45,110 nucleotides of DNA. Source: an uncultured Clostridia bacterium. Its GTDB lineage: Bacteria > Bacillota > Clostridia > Oscillospirales > Acutalibacteraceae. The stretch lies in assembly GCA_944412445.1 (NCBI GenBank), contig CALYBJ010000019.1, positions 1 to 45,110 of the forward strand, in the 5' to 3' direction. A program made the position numbers and the translations under genes. A model generated the notes under the pieces. It was not told where the DNA came from. It searched no databases and was given only the letters and a program-made list of their open reading frames with translations. Positions 8,576-17,129 of the stretch are shown here, piece after piece (position 1 is the stretch's first letter; every line of letters begins with the position of its first letter).

Positions 8576-9853
8576 ATGACAGAAGCTGAAAAATATTATC
8601 ATTCCCTGCTGACTTTCGGAATGAGACCGGGACTTGAAAGAATAGGTATGCTTCTTGAAAGGCTGGGGAATCCTCAGAACAGCTGTAAATTCATTCATGT
8701 TGCGGGTACAAACGGAAAAGGAACAACCTGTGTAATGCTTGCGGAAATATTGAGGGCGCAGGGATATAAAACGGGACTTTATACATCGCCTTATATAGTG
8801 GATTTCAGAGAGAGAATAAGAGTCAACGGTGAAATGATAAGCGAAGAAGAGCTTTCCCGAATTACACAGACGGTAAAAGAAGCGGTTTGTCAGCTTAACT
8901 CGGAAAATATTGTAATAACTGAGTTTGAAGCTGTAACGGCAGCTGCGTTTTTGTATTATAAAAAATGCGGCTGTGAATTTGCAGTGCTTGAAACGGGACT
9001 GGGCGGAAGATTTGACGCAACAAATGTAATAAAAGAGCCTTTGGTTTCTGTAATTACATCAATATCTCTTGACCATGTAAAAATTTTAGGAAACACCTTG
9101 GGAGAAATAGCCTTTGAGAAGTGCGGAATTATAAAAGAGTGCAGACCTGCCGTAACTTACGGAAAGCAGGCTCCTGAGGCATTGAAAGTAATAAAGGAAC
9201 AGACACTGAAGAAAAATTCTCCCTTATATGACGCCGGAGAATGTGAATATAAAATCCTGAGTGAAACGATAAACGGGACTCAGATTGAATACAATGGGAA
9301 AAATATCTATCTTCCCTTTCCGGGAGAGCATCAAACAGAAAACTGCCTGACGGTTTTAAAGACAGTTGAGGTTCTTAAAAAGCAGGGTATTGAAATTTCT
9401 GATGAAGCTGTTTATAACGGAATCAAAAATTCAAAAAATCCCGCAAGATGCGAGATAATAAATGAAAATCCTCTTATTATTCTTGACGGCTGTCATAATG
9501 AAAGCTCGGCTCAGGCGCTGAAAAATGTTATTGACAGATTTTTAAAGGGCAGAAAAATAAAAGCCGTTATGGGAATGATGGAGGATAAGGATATAGACCG
9601 TGTACTTTCAATTCTTCTTCCGTATTTTTCATTTGTAACCGCAGTTACGCCTTCCAATCCCAGAGCGGTTAAAAGTGAAAAGCTTCAGGAAAAGATTGAA
9701 GAAAGGGGAGTAAAAAGCGAAAGCTTTGAAAATCCTGCAGAGGGAGTTAACTTTATGCTTAAAGATTTGAAAAGAGATGAAGTTCTTATTGTCTGCGGCT
9801 CCCTTTATCTTTGCGCCGATGTACGCCATATTTTTAATACTGATTCAATATAG
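8576..9853 (+). CDS. folC: Folylpolyglutamate synthase / dihydrofolate synthase
   Basis: Mur-ligase-like ATP-dependent enzyme of 425 residues that adds glutamate to dihydropteroate and/or to folates. The P-loop is AGTNGKGTT (about residues 42-50), followed by the LETGLGGRFDATN and SISLDHVKILG motifs typical of FolC, and the C-terminal Rossmann-like domain with LDGCHNESS. A purine-rich site (GGAAGAGAG) precedes the ATG. It lies 64 nt after valS on the same strand, the order found in many Bacillota (valS-folC). Confidence 0.96.
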   Translation: MTEAEKYYHSLLTFGMRPGLERIGMLLERLGNPQNSCKFIHVAGTNGKGTTCVMLAEILRAQGYKTGLYTSPYIVDFRERIRVNGEMISEEELSRITQTVKEAVCQLNSENIVITEFEAVTAAAFLYYKKCGCEFAVLETGLGGRFDATNVIKEPLVSVITSISLDHVKILGNTLGEIAFEKCGIIKECRPAVTYGKQAPEALKVIKEQTLKKNSPLYDAGECEYKILSETINGTQIEYNGKNIYLPFPGEHQTENCLTVLKTVEVLKKQGIEISDEAVYNGIKNSKNPARCEIINENPLIILDGCHNESSAQALKNVIDRFLKGRKIKAVMGMMEDKDIDRVLSILLPYFSFVTAVTPSNPRAVKSEKLQEKIEERGVKSESFENPAEGVNFMLKDLKRDEVLIVCGSLYLCADVRHIFNTDSI

Positions 9854-9869
9854 AGATATAAAATAAAAA

Positions 9870-9890
9870 CGGTATGCCGGAAGCATACCG
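9870..9890 (-). terminator. Terminator of the XRE regulator gene
   Basis: CGGTATGC (9870-9877) and GCATACCG (9883-9890) form a perfect 8-bp stem. On the minus strand it is followed by TTTTTATTTTA. On the plus strand the T-run is poor, so it mainly ends the minus gene. Confidence 0.8.
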
Positions 9891-9919
9891 CAAAGTAATT
9901 GTATATAAATAAGTAAATA

Positions 9920-10168
9920 TTAATCTTCAAGCCCCAAAAGCCAATTTACCGAAACTCCCAGAACATCTGCAAGAGCGACAAGCTCGTAATCGTTAATGCT
10001 TCTGAGCTGTCCCTCAAGCTTTGAAAGACCCGATGCGTTAAGATCGATTCCTCTTACCTGAAGCTGAGTAAGGAGATCTTTCTGCTTCATTCCAATAGAT
10101 TTTCTGCGTTTTTCAACTCTTTCACCGGCGATATTTCGCGTACCGAGCAACTGTTTTCTGACCCTCAT
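9920..10168 (-). CDS. XRE-family helix-turn-helix regulator
   Basis: A small DNA-binding protein of about 82 residues consisting of a single Cro/C1-type HTH domain: VEKRRKSIGMKQKDLLTQL, then LNASGLSKLEGQLRSINDYELVALADVLGVSVNWLLG. There is no sensor domain, so it may act as a dimer on a nearby promoter. I chose ATG 10168 rather than the GTG at 10174 because GGAGG is 7 nt from the ATG and only 1 nt from the GTG. It has its own promoter and terminator and diverges from the nicotinate phosphoribosyltransferase gene. The target is unknown. Confidence 0.88.
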   Translation of the reverse strand: MRVRKQLLGTRNIAGERVEKRRKSIGMKQKDLLTQLQVRGIDLNASGLSKLEGQLRSINDYELVALADVLGVSVNWLLGLED

Positions 10169-10213
10169 GTTCACACCTCCATTGCAGTGTAATTCCTTTG
10201 TACTTATTGTAAT

Positions 10214-10242
10214 ATTTTAGCAGAGTAGTAATAAAAATTCAA
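10214..10242 (-). promoter_or_regulatory. Promoter of the XRE regulator
   Basis: Minus strand TTGAAT (10237-10242), 17-nt spacer, TAAAAT (10214-10219). The remaining 10243-10445 of this 330-nt intergenic region is AT-rich; I see no gene or clear RNA motif in it. Confidence 0.65.
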
Positions 10243-10445
10243 GTGCTATATAAAATAATTATTTACAATATGAATAAATTTAAAGAAAATGCGAAATTTT
10301 GTTTATATTTTTCAAAAACCGTTGATAAGTACGGAAAAATCTGTTAAAGTGTGCAGAACATTGTATATAAATACAGATATATGCCGATTTGAAAATTATA
10401 TGGTGAACGAAGACCTGCAAAAAAAATTTTATTAAAAAATATCAT

Positions 10446-10474
10446 TTGAATATGAGAAAATAAAATGCTATAAT
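10446..10474 (+). promoter_or_regulatory. Promoter of nicotinate phosphoribosyltransferase
   Basis: TTGAAT (10446-10451), 17-nt spacer, TATAAT (10469-10474), 30 nt before the start codon. AAAGGA lies at 10490-10495. Confidence 0.75.
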
Positions 10475-10504
10475 AATTTTATAAAAATCAAAGGACTGAG
10501 CGTA

Positions 10505-11962
10505 ATGATTAATAAAAATGAAAAATTCAATTTAATGATGGATTTTTATGAGGCCGCTATGGCAAACGGTTTTATAGCAAACGGAATGAAGGATACGATT
10601 TGCTGGTTTGATATGTTTTTCAGAGCGTCTCCCAAATTAGGAGGCTTTTGCATAATGGCAGGAACTCAGCAGCTTTGCGAGTGTCTGTCTTCACTTGAGT
10701 TTGACGACAGCGATATTGAGTTTTTAAGAGAAAAGGGAGCGTCCGAAGTATTTATAGAATACCTTAAAAATTTTAAGTTTCAGTGTGATATATGGGCGGT
10801 TCCCGAAGGTACACCCGTGTTTGCGGGAGAACCTATTGTAAAAGTAAGAGGCCCTATTTTGCAGGCGCTGCTTATTGAAACAATGGTTTTGCTTACTATA
10901 AACCATCAGACGCTTATAGCCACAAAGGCAAACAGAATAGTAAGAGCCGCCCAGGGCAGAAGCGTTATTGAATTCGGCTCAAGAAGAGCCCACGGCGCTC
11001 AGGCTGCAATACTGGGAGCGAGAGCGGCATATATAGGGGGATGCTCCGCAACAACAAACGCCCAGGCGGCGAAAATTTTTGATATTCCCGTATTCGGCGG
11101 AATGAGCCATACCTGGATTCAGGCATTTGATTCAGAAAAGGAAGCTTTCTGCGCTTATGCGAGAGAATATCCTGATAACTGCGTATTGCTTGCGGATACT
11201 TATGACACTTTAAATTCGGGAGTGCCTAATGCAATAGAAGCCTTCAAGGAAGAGCTTCTTCCGAGAGGATACAGACCGAAGGGAATAAGAATTGACAGCG
11301 GAGACCTTGCGTACCTTTCCAAAAAAATCAGAAGAATGCTTAATGACGCCGGATTTCCCGACTGTGACATATATGCGTCCAACTCACTTGACGAATATAT
11401 AATAAGGGAGATGCTGGGACACGGAGCGAGAGTGGATACCTTCCTTGTAGGAGAAAGGCTGATAACATCATCTGACGAGCCTGTTTTCGGAGGAGTATAC
11501 AAGCTGGCGGCAATAGAAAAGGACGGAAAGGTTATAAACAGAATAAAGCTCAGCGAAAATGTATCAAAAATCACAACACCTTGTCCGAAGCTTTTATGGA
11601 GACTTTTCGATATGGAAACGGGAAAGGCGATAGCGGATTTGCTGACGCTTGAAAATGAAAATGTATCGGAGCTTACAGAGTATGAGCTGTTTGACCCGGA
11701 TTACGCATGGAAGAGAAAAACGGTAAACAATTTTGTTGCGAGACAGCTTCTTGTTTCGGTTTTTGAAAAAGGAAAGGCGGTATACAGATCACCTTCTCTC
11801 AGTGACATAAGGTCATACTGCGCAGAGCAGGTAGATACCTTGTGGGAAGAGGTTTTGAGATTTGAAAACCCCCATAATTATTATGTTGACCTGTCAAAGG
11901 AGCTGTGGCTTGAGAAGCAGAGGCTCATTGATGAATCAAGAGCCGCAAAAAATACAAAGTAA
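10505..11962 (+). CDS. pncB: Nicotinate phosphoribosyltransferase
   Basis: Cytoplasmic enzyme of 485 residues converting nicotinate and PRPP to nicotinate mononucleotide (ATP-coupled) in the Preiss-Handler NAD salvage route. Visible family features are the substrate-binding FGSRRAHGAQAA segment (with the conserved His), the GGMSHTWIQAF stretch, and the PRPP-binding RIDSGDLAYLSKKIR region. The length fits the bacterial NAPRT family. It appears monocistronic, with its own promoter; a regulator of the XRE type is divergently encoded, but any control by it is inference. Confidence 0.95.
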   Translation: MINKNEKFNLMMDFYEAAMANGFIANGMKDTICWFDMFFRASPKLGGFCIMAGTQQLCECLSSLEFDDSDIEFLREKGASEVFIEYLKNFKFQCDIWAVPEGTPVFAGEPIVKVRGPILQALLIETMVLLTINHQTLIATKANRIVRAAQGRSVIEFGSRRAHGAQAAILGARAAYIGGCSATTNAQAAKIFDIPVFGGMSHTWIQAFDSEKEAFCAYAREYPDNCVLLADTYDTLNSGVPNAIEAFKEELLPRGYRPKGIRIDSGDLAYLSKKIRRMLNDAGFPDCDIYASNSLDEYIIREMLGHGARVDTFLVGERLITSSDEPVFGGVYKLAAIEKDGKVINRIKLSENVSKITTPCPKLLWRLFDMETGKAIADLLTLENENVSELTEYELFDPDYAWKRKTVNNFVARQLLVSVFEKGKAVYRSPSLSDIRSYCAEQVDTLWEEVLRFENPHNYYVDLSKELWLEKQRLIDESRAAKNTK

Positions 11963-12002
11963 TATGGATAAAACAATATATTTGTGGCAATTGAAGTAAT
12001 AA

Positions 12003-12021
12003 TAACGGGAATTTACCGTTA
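12003..12021 (+). terminator. Weak hairpin after pncB
   Basis: TAACGG (12003-12008) and CCGTTA (12016-12021) form a six-base-pair stem followed only by AAATTT, a poor terminator. Confidence 0.3.
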
Positions 12022-12050
12022 AAATTTATATAAATAATTATTTTAAACTG

Positions 12051-12079
12051 TTGACTGATAACTGTTTTAATGCTACACT
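12051..12079 (+). promoter_or_regulatory. Promoter of the PP2C-like membrane protein gene
   Basis: TTGACT (12051-12056), 17-nt spacer, TACACT (12074-12079), about 33 nt before the start codon. Confidence 0.65.
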
Positions 12080-12111
12080 AATATAGTTAATAAAATGAAA
12101 AGGTGATATGA

Positions 12112-13482
12112 ATGTCAGTTATACTTGCTGAATCGGTTGCTATTACCAAAAGCCGTCTTGTAAAAGGCTTTAACGGCGATAATATGAATCTTAACGGCAG
12201 GGTTATATCTCTTGAAAACGCGGATAAGGGTTTTAAGGCTGCCGGAGCGGTAAAAACGCCCTATGTAAGCGTTATTGCTTCAGGAAACAGAAAAGGCTTT
12301 GCCGCAGGAGCCGTTACGGCTTTTAATGATTATACCAAGGATATTTATGTTAATAAATATAATGCGGAAAGCATAATCAATAAGTATTTTGACGATATGG
12401 AAACTGTTGTAGGCAAGTGCGGAATTGAAGACAGCAGGTTATCTATCGGAGTTTTGTGTGCGTTTGAGGATTGCGTAGTCGCCGCAAAAACAGGTAACTG
12501 TCATCTGCTTCGCTTTTCTGACGGAGAGCTTTTTGAAATAGCGCTGTCTGATGATGAAGGCGGCAGAGGATTCCAGTTTGTTGATGTTGTATGCGACGGA
12601 GATATGTATGCGTTAATAGGCGAGGAATGTTCGGCGGATCTTGATTACGAAGCGATTGTTGACGCTTTTGATTCCGGCAAAGAGCTTAAGCTCATGATAA
12701 AGGATTTCTTCAGTATTCTCTCGTCTGATGCAAGAGGAAACGACTGTTCGGTTATTTTAATCAAGCTTCAGACGGATATGGAGCGTACATACGCGGCAAT
12801 GCCTGCTGAAAATGCGGAAAATGATTATCAGCAGGATATACCTGTAGATCCCGGAGCATTTGAGGCTGAGCCTCCTATAGACAGCAACGAGCTTGAGGCT
12901 GCGGAAACAGTGGTTGACGACAGCGAAAAACCGGAGAACGGTCCCAAGCCGTCAAGAAAAAAGGCAATACTTAATTTTATACCGATAGCGGTGCTTGTTA
13001 TAATTTTAGCTGTAGCGGCAGGACTTTATCTTGCTACACGGCCCAACAATCCCTTTAAGGAACCGGAATCATATTCAGCCGGAGAAGTTCCTCTGTTTGT
13101 TGAAGATGAGGAAGACGGCACCCAGGGAGATTTTAACGGCAGCAGCGGAATGGTCAATGTAGACGATACGGAACAGGGCGGAAATGCAGGAAGTGTAACA
13201 ACAACTACGGAAACAACGACCCGCAGGGACGAAACAACAACAAATGCCCAGACGGAAGCCCCTGTAGTTACAACCACGGAATCTACGCCTGAGAATGACC
13301 CGGAAACAACAACAGAAACAACGACGGCAGCGCCAACCGAAACAACAACTGCTTCTGAAACAACGACGGAAACTACAACTGTTTCCGAGACTACAACATC
13401 ATCTCCGGAAGAAGATAACGAAGTGCCTGAAGATGATGACCCTGAAAGACCGATTGATGCCGGTAATAATGAAGAGCTGTGA
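12112..13482 (+). CDS. PP2C-like (degenerate) membrane protein with Thr-rich tail
   Basis: A 456-residue protein in three parts. Residues 1-220 resemble a PP2C Ser/Thr phosphatase domain: FNGDN (20-24) for the first metal Asp, KTGNC (126-130) where GDSR is usual, GDMYALIGEE (163-172) where a SDG is usual, and GNDCSVILIK (209-218) for the last DN motif. The DGMGG metal motif is replaced by SGNRKG (57-62). Asp23 and Asp211 remain, but two metal Asp positions are lost, so it is probably a pseudophosphatase. Residues 286-306 form one membrane segment preceded by SRKK, placing the domain inside the cell. The outer tail is built of ETTT-type repeats with an acidic end and no LPxTG. AAAGGTG precedes ATG 12112. 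Partner and role are unknown. Confidence 0.75.
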   Translation: MSVILAESVAITKSRLVKGFNGDNMNLNGRVISLENADKGFKAAGAVKTPYVSVIASGNRKGFAAGAVTAFNDYTKDIYVNKYNAESIINKYFDDMETVVGKCGIEDSRLSIGVLCAFEDCVVAAKTGNCHLLRFSDGELFEIALSDDEGGRGFQFVDVVCDGDMYALIGEECSADLDYEAIVDAFDSGKELKLMIKDFFSILSSDARGNDCSVILIKLQTDMERTYAAMPAENAENDYQQDIPVDPGAFEAEPPIDSNELEAAETVVDDSEKPENGPKPSRKKAILNFIPIAVLVIILAVAAGLYLATRPNNPFKEPESYSAGEVPLFVEDEEDGTQGDFNGSSGMVNVDDTEQGGNAGSVTTTTETTTRRDETTTNAQTEAPVVTTTESTPENDPETTTETTTAAPTETTTASETTTETTTVSETTTSSPEEDNEVPEDDDPERPIDAGNNEEL

Positions 13483-13518
13483 AGCCGATACAGTTTAAAA
13501 TAACAGAGTAACAAAAAA

Positions 13519-13554
13519 CCTTCTGTGTGTATTTTTCACACAGGAGGCTTTTTA
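13519..13554. terminator. Bidirectional terminator
   Basis: CCTTCTGTGTG (13519-13529) pairs with CACACAGGAGG (13537-13547) with one wobble, flanked by AAAAAA on the left and CTTTTTA on the right. It separates the PP2C-like gene from the convergent GH25 gene. Confidence 0.9.
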
Positions 13555-13568
13555 GTATGTAAAAATAT

Positions 13569-14453
13569 TTAATTATTGCTGAAATCCGAAAAGGATATAT
13601 TAAGATCAACATTTCCGCTGATGCCGTTAACCGAGCCGCTGTCGGAGTACTGCCATATCAAATAGTTGTAGTAAAAAAGAGGAGCAGAGCCTTCATGCTG
13701 AGCGTACCAGAAAGGATATTTGTTAATAACGCTGAGATTATACCGGGCGTAAGCATCCGTTAAATTAAAGTACACAGCCGGAGTATATCCGGCATTTTTT
13801 ATTTCCTCACAGAAGCTGACAGCGCACTGAGTAAGAATATCGCCTGAAAGATTGTCTGTTCTCATTCCGCCTGTAGCCGGGTCGTTTTCCCAGTCGAAGA
13901 CCACAGGATATTCTATATGATAATTTTTAATTATATCAAGAACAAAATCAGCTTCTTCTTTAGCTTCTTCGGGAGTTATTGCCTGGGAGTAGAAGTAAAC
14001 GCCGACTTTAAGCCCTGCGTCATAAGCGTTTTTAATGTTTTCTTCGCTCATATCGTCTTCCAGAATAAGTCCGCTGGAGCCGTAGCCTCTGAAACCGATT
14101 CTGACAATTGCGAAGTCGATGCCGTCCTGAGCCACCTTTTCCCAGTCTATTTCTCCCTGATGAGAAGAAACATCAATTCCCGTGTAATAATTTACATCGG
14201 AATCAGTGTAGGAAATCCTTCCGTTTTCATCGAAAACAAATTTGTCAGAAGAAAAAGAGCTGGCGGCAACATCCTCGTAATATGGGACGGAGCCGTTCAT
14301 AAACAGAGTGTCAGGCTCGGAAGTGGTGATTTCGGGAATTACTTCCGTTCGGCAGCCTGAAAAGCTCAGAATGAAAACAATAATAACCGAGAATAATACG
14401 ATAATTGCCCCTGTAATATAGTAGGGTATAAATTTTTTGCTTTTTAAATTCAT
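13569..14453 (-). CDS. Membrane-anchored GH25 lysozyme (N,O-diacetylmuramidase family)
   Basis: A 294-residue exported cell-wall hydrolase. Residues 11-33 form a membrane segment ending in FSGC, which is close to but not a perfect lipobox, so it may be a lipoprotein or stay N-terminally anchored. A linker of about 55 residues leads to the GH25 barrel: YYTGIDVSSHQGEIDW (89-104, Asp94), RIGFRGYG, VGVYFYSQA, and the catalytic YPVVFDWEND (Asp187, Glu189), ending in LIWQYS and NVDLN. GH25 enzymes cut the beta-1,4 bond after N-acetylmuramic acid. ATG 14453 is preferred over an upstream in-frame ATG at 14597 because AAGGAAAG lies just before it and the upstream extension overlaps the 79-bp repeats. 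Confidence 0.92.
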   Translation of the reverse strand: MNLKSKKFIPYYITGAIIVLFSVIIVFILSFSGCRTEVIPEITTSEPDTLFMNGSVPYYEDVAASSFSSDKFVFDENGRISYTDSDVNYYTGIDVSSHQGEIDWEKVAQDGIDFAIVRIGFRGYGSSGLILEDDMSEENIKNAYDAGLKVGVYFYSQAITPEEAKEEADFVLDIIKNYHIEYPVVFDWENDPATGGMRTDNLSGDILTQCAVSFCEEIKNAGYTPAVYFNLTDAYARYNLSVINKYPFWYAQHEGSAPLFYYNYLIWQYSDSGSVNGISGNVDLNISFSDFSNN

Positions 14454-14541
14454 GATAAATCTTTCCTTAAAAATTTGCGCAGGATAATATATTATAAATC
14501 TGAAATCCGAGTTTTTTCTTTTATGATAACATCCCGGAAAT

Positions 14542-14776
14542 ATAAAAACAATAGGAAAATTATAAAGAAAAAGTAAGATTTTAAATAATATCAGCAACAG
14601 CTGAGTTTTATGCCGAATATATAAACAACAGGGAAATTATAAAGGAAAAGATAAGATTTTTAAATAATATCAGCAACAGCTGAGTTTTATGCCGAATATA
14701 TAAACAACAGGGAAATTATAAAGGAAAAAATAAGATTTTTAAATAATATAAACAAAAGCTAAAGATTATGCCGAAT
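14542..14776. repeat. 79-bp tandem repeat, about three copies
   Basis: Copies at 14542-14620, 14621-14699 and 14700 to about 14776. Copies 1 and 2 differ by scattered substitutions; copy 3 diverges in its last third, where its GCCGAAT end runs into the -35 box of the next gene. Each unit carries a purine-rich half (AATTATAAAGGAAAA) and a half with CAGCAACAGCTG. It fills most of the region between the divergent GH25 gene and the gene at 14844. The remaining 14454-14541 is AT-rich with a TATAAT-like element and no gene. Confidence 0.85.
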
Positions 14777-14778
14777 TG

Positions 14779-14807
14779 TTGACAGTATAATTTTTTTTGT
14801 ATATAAT
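14779..14807 (+). promoter_or_regulatory. Promoter of the anchored protein gene at 14844
   Basis: TTGACA (14779-14784), 17-nt spacer with a T-run, TATAAT (14802-14807). A consensus sigma-A promoter directly after the third 79-bp repeat. Confidence 0.85.
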
Positions 14808-14843
14808 GAAACAGGAGTATTTTTAATCAGGAGGTAAAATGAA

Positions 14844-16121
14844 TTGGATAATAAGAAGAAATATACCGTAGTTTTGGCAGTGTTTGCGGTGGTATGCATC
14901 TTTGCGGTTCTTGTATTCAGCGGAGTTATAAAGCTCGGAACAGTCAGTGAGGAAGAAACCACAGACCCGGCTGAAAGCTACAGCTATGACAGCGAGGCAT
15001 ATAAAACAGATGTGAAGCTTACGGCGGAAACCGAATCGCCTTATATGAAAACAGATTTTGACGATATTTTTTATACAATGACAAAGGACGGAGCCGTTAA
15101 ATTTTATAAATATACGGGAACGGCTTTTACGGAAATTGAGGCAACGGGAACATATACCGCCTCTGTTGAAATGAGCGGAACGACTCTTTCGGCAGATATT
15201 ACATATTATAAAGACGGCGGCAAGATTTCCGGCTACGGGCTTTATACAGGAAAACAGGGTGAATATAATTTGTTCCCTTATGCGTTTTTCCGTTTGGCAG
15301 GCTACGGTGAAAAATATGCAAACAGAAGCAGTAAGAGCTGTTTGCTTTTGATTGATACTACGGCTGATGATTTTTATAATAACAATAAGATTTATGAAGA
15401 GCCGTATATATTTAATTACAGCGACAGCTCCTGTTCGAGACTTCTTTCCGAAGCCAGCAGAACGATAGGCATTGACGGAACAAAGAGAGCCGATTATTCA
15501 ATGATAACCGACGCGGTAATCAAAGGCTCCTGGGACAGACAGCTGTTTTTCTCCGGAAGGCATTACGCTGAGGACGATACAAAAGTAGATTTAATGAGGA
15601 GCGGCGGAAGCGGCAATAATGTTGACAATATTGTCGTGGCTTCAGATGTGCTGGGATACTGGGCAACCTATGTAGAGGGCGGAATAATGTATATTTCCGT
15701 TGACGAAAAGGGAAATGTTGCCGTAATGAAGTATGATTTGTCGTCTGAAGAGGCTCAGGCAGTAAAAACCTTTGAAGGCGTAACAAGAGACGATATCCTG
15801 GTTGACAACGGCTGTATTTACATAATAAGCAAAAATACCGTTTATTCCATAGAAAGCAATACGGAATCAAAGCTTGATTTCCCTCAGGCGGACAATTTTA
15901 AAGCAGATATTTTTGTATGCAGCGGAGATACTTTTATTGTAAGAGGATATGTTTACGAAAAATATCCCACCGGTATATCGGCAGTAGTATCCACCGGAAA
16001 AGTAAATAAGGCATATACAAACGATTTGTTCAGAAATGTGGTAAATCCTGTTGTTTTAAGCGACGGACGCACAATGGTAACATATGTTTCCGGTGAAAAG
16101 TATACATATTATATAATGTGA
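14844..16121 (+). CDS. Membrane-anchored extracytoplasmic protein of unknown function
   Basis: A 425-residue protein I do not recognise. Residues 8-30 form a signal anchor (VVLAVFAVVCIFAVLVFSGVI) after NKKK, followed by an acidic EEETTDPAES linker and a large outer domain rich in Tyr, Asp and beta-strand-like segments. Repeated short motifs such as GGIMYISVDEKGNVAVMKYD and GCIYIISKNTVYSIES suggest a beta-propeller-like fold, as in WG/DUF5050-type proteins (inference). The start is a TTG: AGGAGG ends 9 nt upstream of it, while the ATG at 14839 lies too close and opens only a 10-codon frame. The gene diverges from GH25 across the 79-bp repeats. Confidence 0.7.
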   Translation: MDNKKKYTVVLAVFAVVCIFAVLVFSGVIKLGTVSEEETTDPAESYSYDSEAYKTDVKLTAETESPYMKTDFDDIFYTMTKDGAVKFYKYTGTAFTEIEATGTYTASVEMSGTTLSADITYYKDGGKISGYGLYTGKQGEYNLFPYAFFRLAGYGEKYANRSSKSCLLLIDTTADDFYNNNKIYEEPYIFNYSDSSCSRLLSEASRTIGIDGTKRADYSMITDAVIKGSWDRQLFFSGRHYAEDDTKVDLMRSGGSGNNVDNIVVASDVLGYWATYVEGGIMYISVDEKGNVAVMKYDLSSEEAQAVKTFEGVTRDDILVDNGCIYIISKNTVYSIESNTESKLDFPQADNFKADIFVCSGDTFIVRGYVYEKYPTGISAVVSTGKVNKAYTNDLFRNVVNPVVLSDGRTMVTYVSGEKYTYYIM

Positions 16122-16189
16122 GCCGTGTAGTACAATATATGGCATGACCGGATTTTTAATGACTGGAAATGAAAATTAAGGAGAGAACA

Positions 16190-17113
16190 ATGAGGACTAT
16201 GAAATTAGGCTGTTCCGATTTGGAAGTTCCCGTAATAGCGGTGGGCTTTTGGAGACTGAACAGGAAATCAGATATAAACGAAGTTGAGGCATTTATAAAA
16301 ACAGCCTTGGAGCACGGAGCAAACTTTTTTGACCATGCGGATATATACGGCGGCGGCGAAGCTGAAAGTATGTTTTCCGAAGCAATCGGAATGAACGATG
16401 CCGTAAGAGAGAAAATCATAATTCAGTCAAAATGCGGAATTATACCCAATAAAAGCTTTGACTTTTCAAAAAAGCATATTCTTGAGTCGGTAGAGGGAAG
16501 CCTTAAAAGATTAAAGACGGATTATCTTGATGTGCTTCTTCTTCACAGACCTGACACTTTAATGGAGCCGGATGAAGTAAACGAAGCCTTTGAAATACTG
16601 AAAACAAGCGGTAAAGTAAGGAATTTCGGCGTTTCCAATGAAAATGTATGGCAGATGGAGTTTTTAAGGAGAAATATAGAATTTCCCATAGTTGCGAATC
16701 AGATGCAGCTCAGTATTGCTCATTGTCCGATGATTCAGTCGGGACTTAATGTTAATATGTTTAACGATTCAGCAGTTGAAAGAGGCAGCGGTATAATAGA
16801 ATATTGCCGTCTTAACAATATTACAATGCAGACATGGTCACCTTTCCAGCACGGCTTTGCCGCAGGCACATTTATGGACAGCCCTGATTATCCGGAGCTT
16901 AACGCAAAGCTTAACGAAATCGCCTGTAATCACGGAGTATCAAAAACAACAATAGTAATGGCGTGGCTGTTAAGGCATCCGGCAAAAATGCAGCCTCTTA
17001 CGGGAACTCTTAAAAAGGACAGGCTTGTTGACTGCTTAAAAGCCGCAGATGTAACCCTTACAAGGGAAGAGTGGTACGATATATATATGAGCGCAGGAAA
17101 TATTCTGCCGTAA
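16190..17113 (+). CDS. Aldo/keto reductase (YdhF-like)
   Basis: NAD(P)H-dependent oxidoreductase of about 307 residues, a single (beta/alpha)8 barrel of the aldo/keto reductase superfamily. Catalytic residues are seen as the Asp and Tyr in NFFDHADIYGGGEAE, the Lys in IIQSKCGI, and the His in LLLHRPDT. The C-terminal GTLKKDRL segment matches the cofactor-binding part. Similarity is greatest to YdhF-type reductases; the natural substrate is unknown. ATG 16190 is chosen over 16169 because AAGGAG (16178-16183) lies 6 nt before it. It follows the unknown anchored protein by 68 nt and may be read with it. Confidence 0.92.
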   Translation: MRTMKLGCSDLEVPVIAVGFWRLNRKSDINEVEAFIKTALEHGANFFDHADIYGGGEAESMFSEAIGMNDAVREKIIIQSKCGIIPNKSFDFSKKHILESVEGSLKRLKTDYLDVLLLHRPDTLMEPDEVNEAFEILKTSGKVRNFGVSNENVWQMEFLRRNIEFPIVANQMQLSIAHCPMIQSGLNVNMFNDSAVERGSGIIEYCRLNNITMQTWSPFQHGFAAGTFMDSPDYPELNAKLNEIACNHGVSKTTIVMAWLLRHPAKMQPLTGTLKKDRLVDCLKAADVTLTREEWYDIYMSAGNILP

Positions 17114-17129
17114 TATTTTTATAATAACA

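Noticed and set aside
13026..13514. Minus-strand 162-codon Ser/Val-rich frame
   Set aside because: It is the reverse of the ACA/ACG-rich Thr tail of the plus-strand gene and overlaps the terminator.
14542..14776. CRISPR array
   Set aside because: Copies are directly adjacent 79-bp units without unique spacers and there are no cas genes.
14839..14871. Leader peptide of 10 codons before the gene at 14844
   Set aside because: The ATG is only 4 nt from AGGAGG and the frame has no attenuation-like features; kept only as a start-site oddity.
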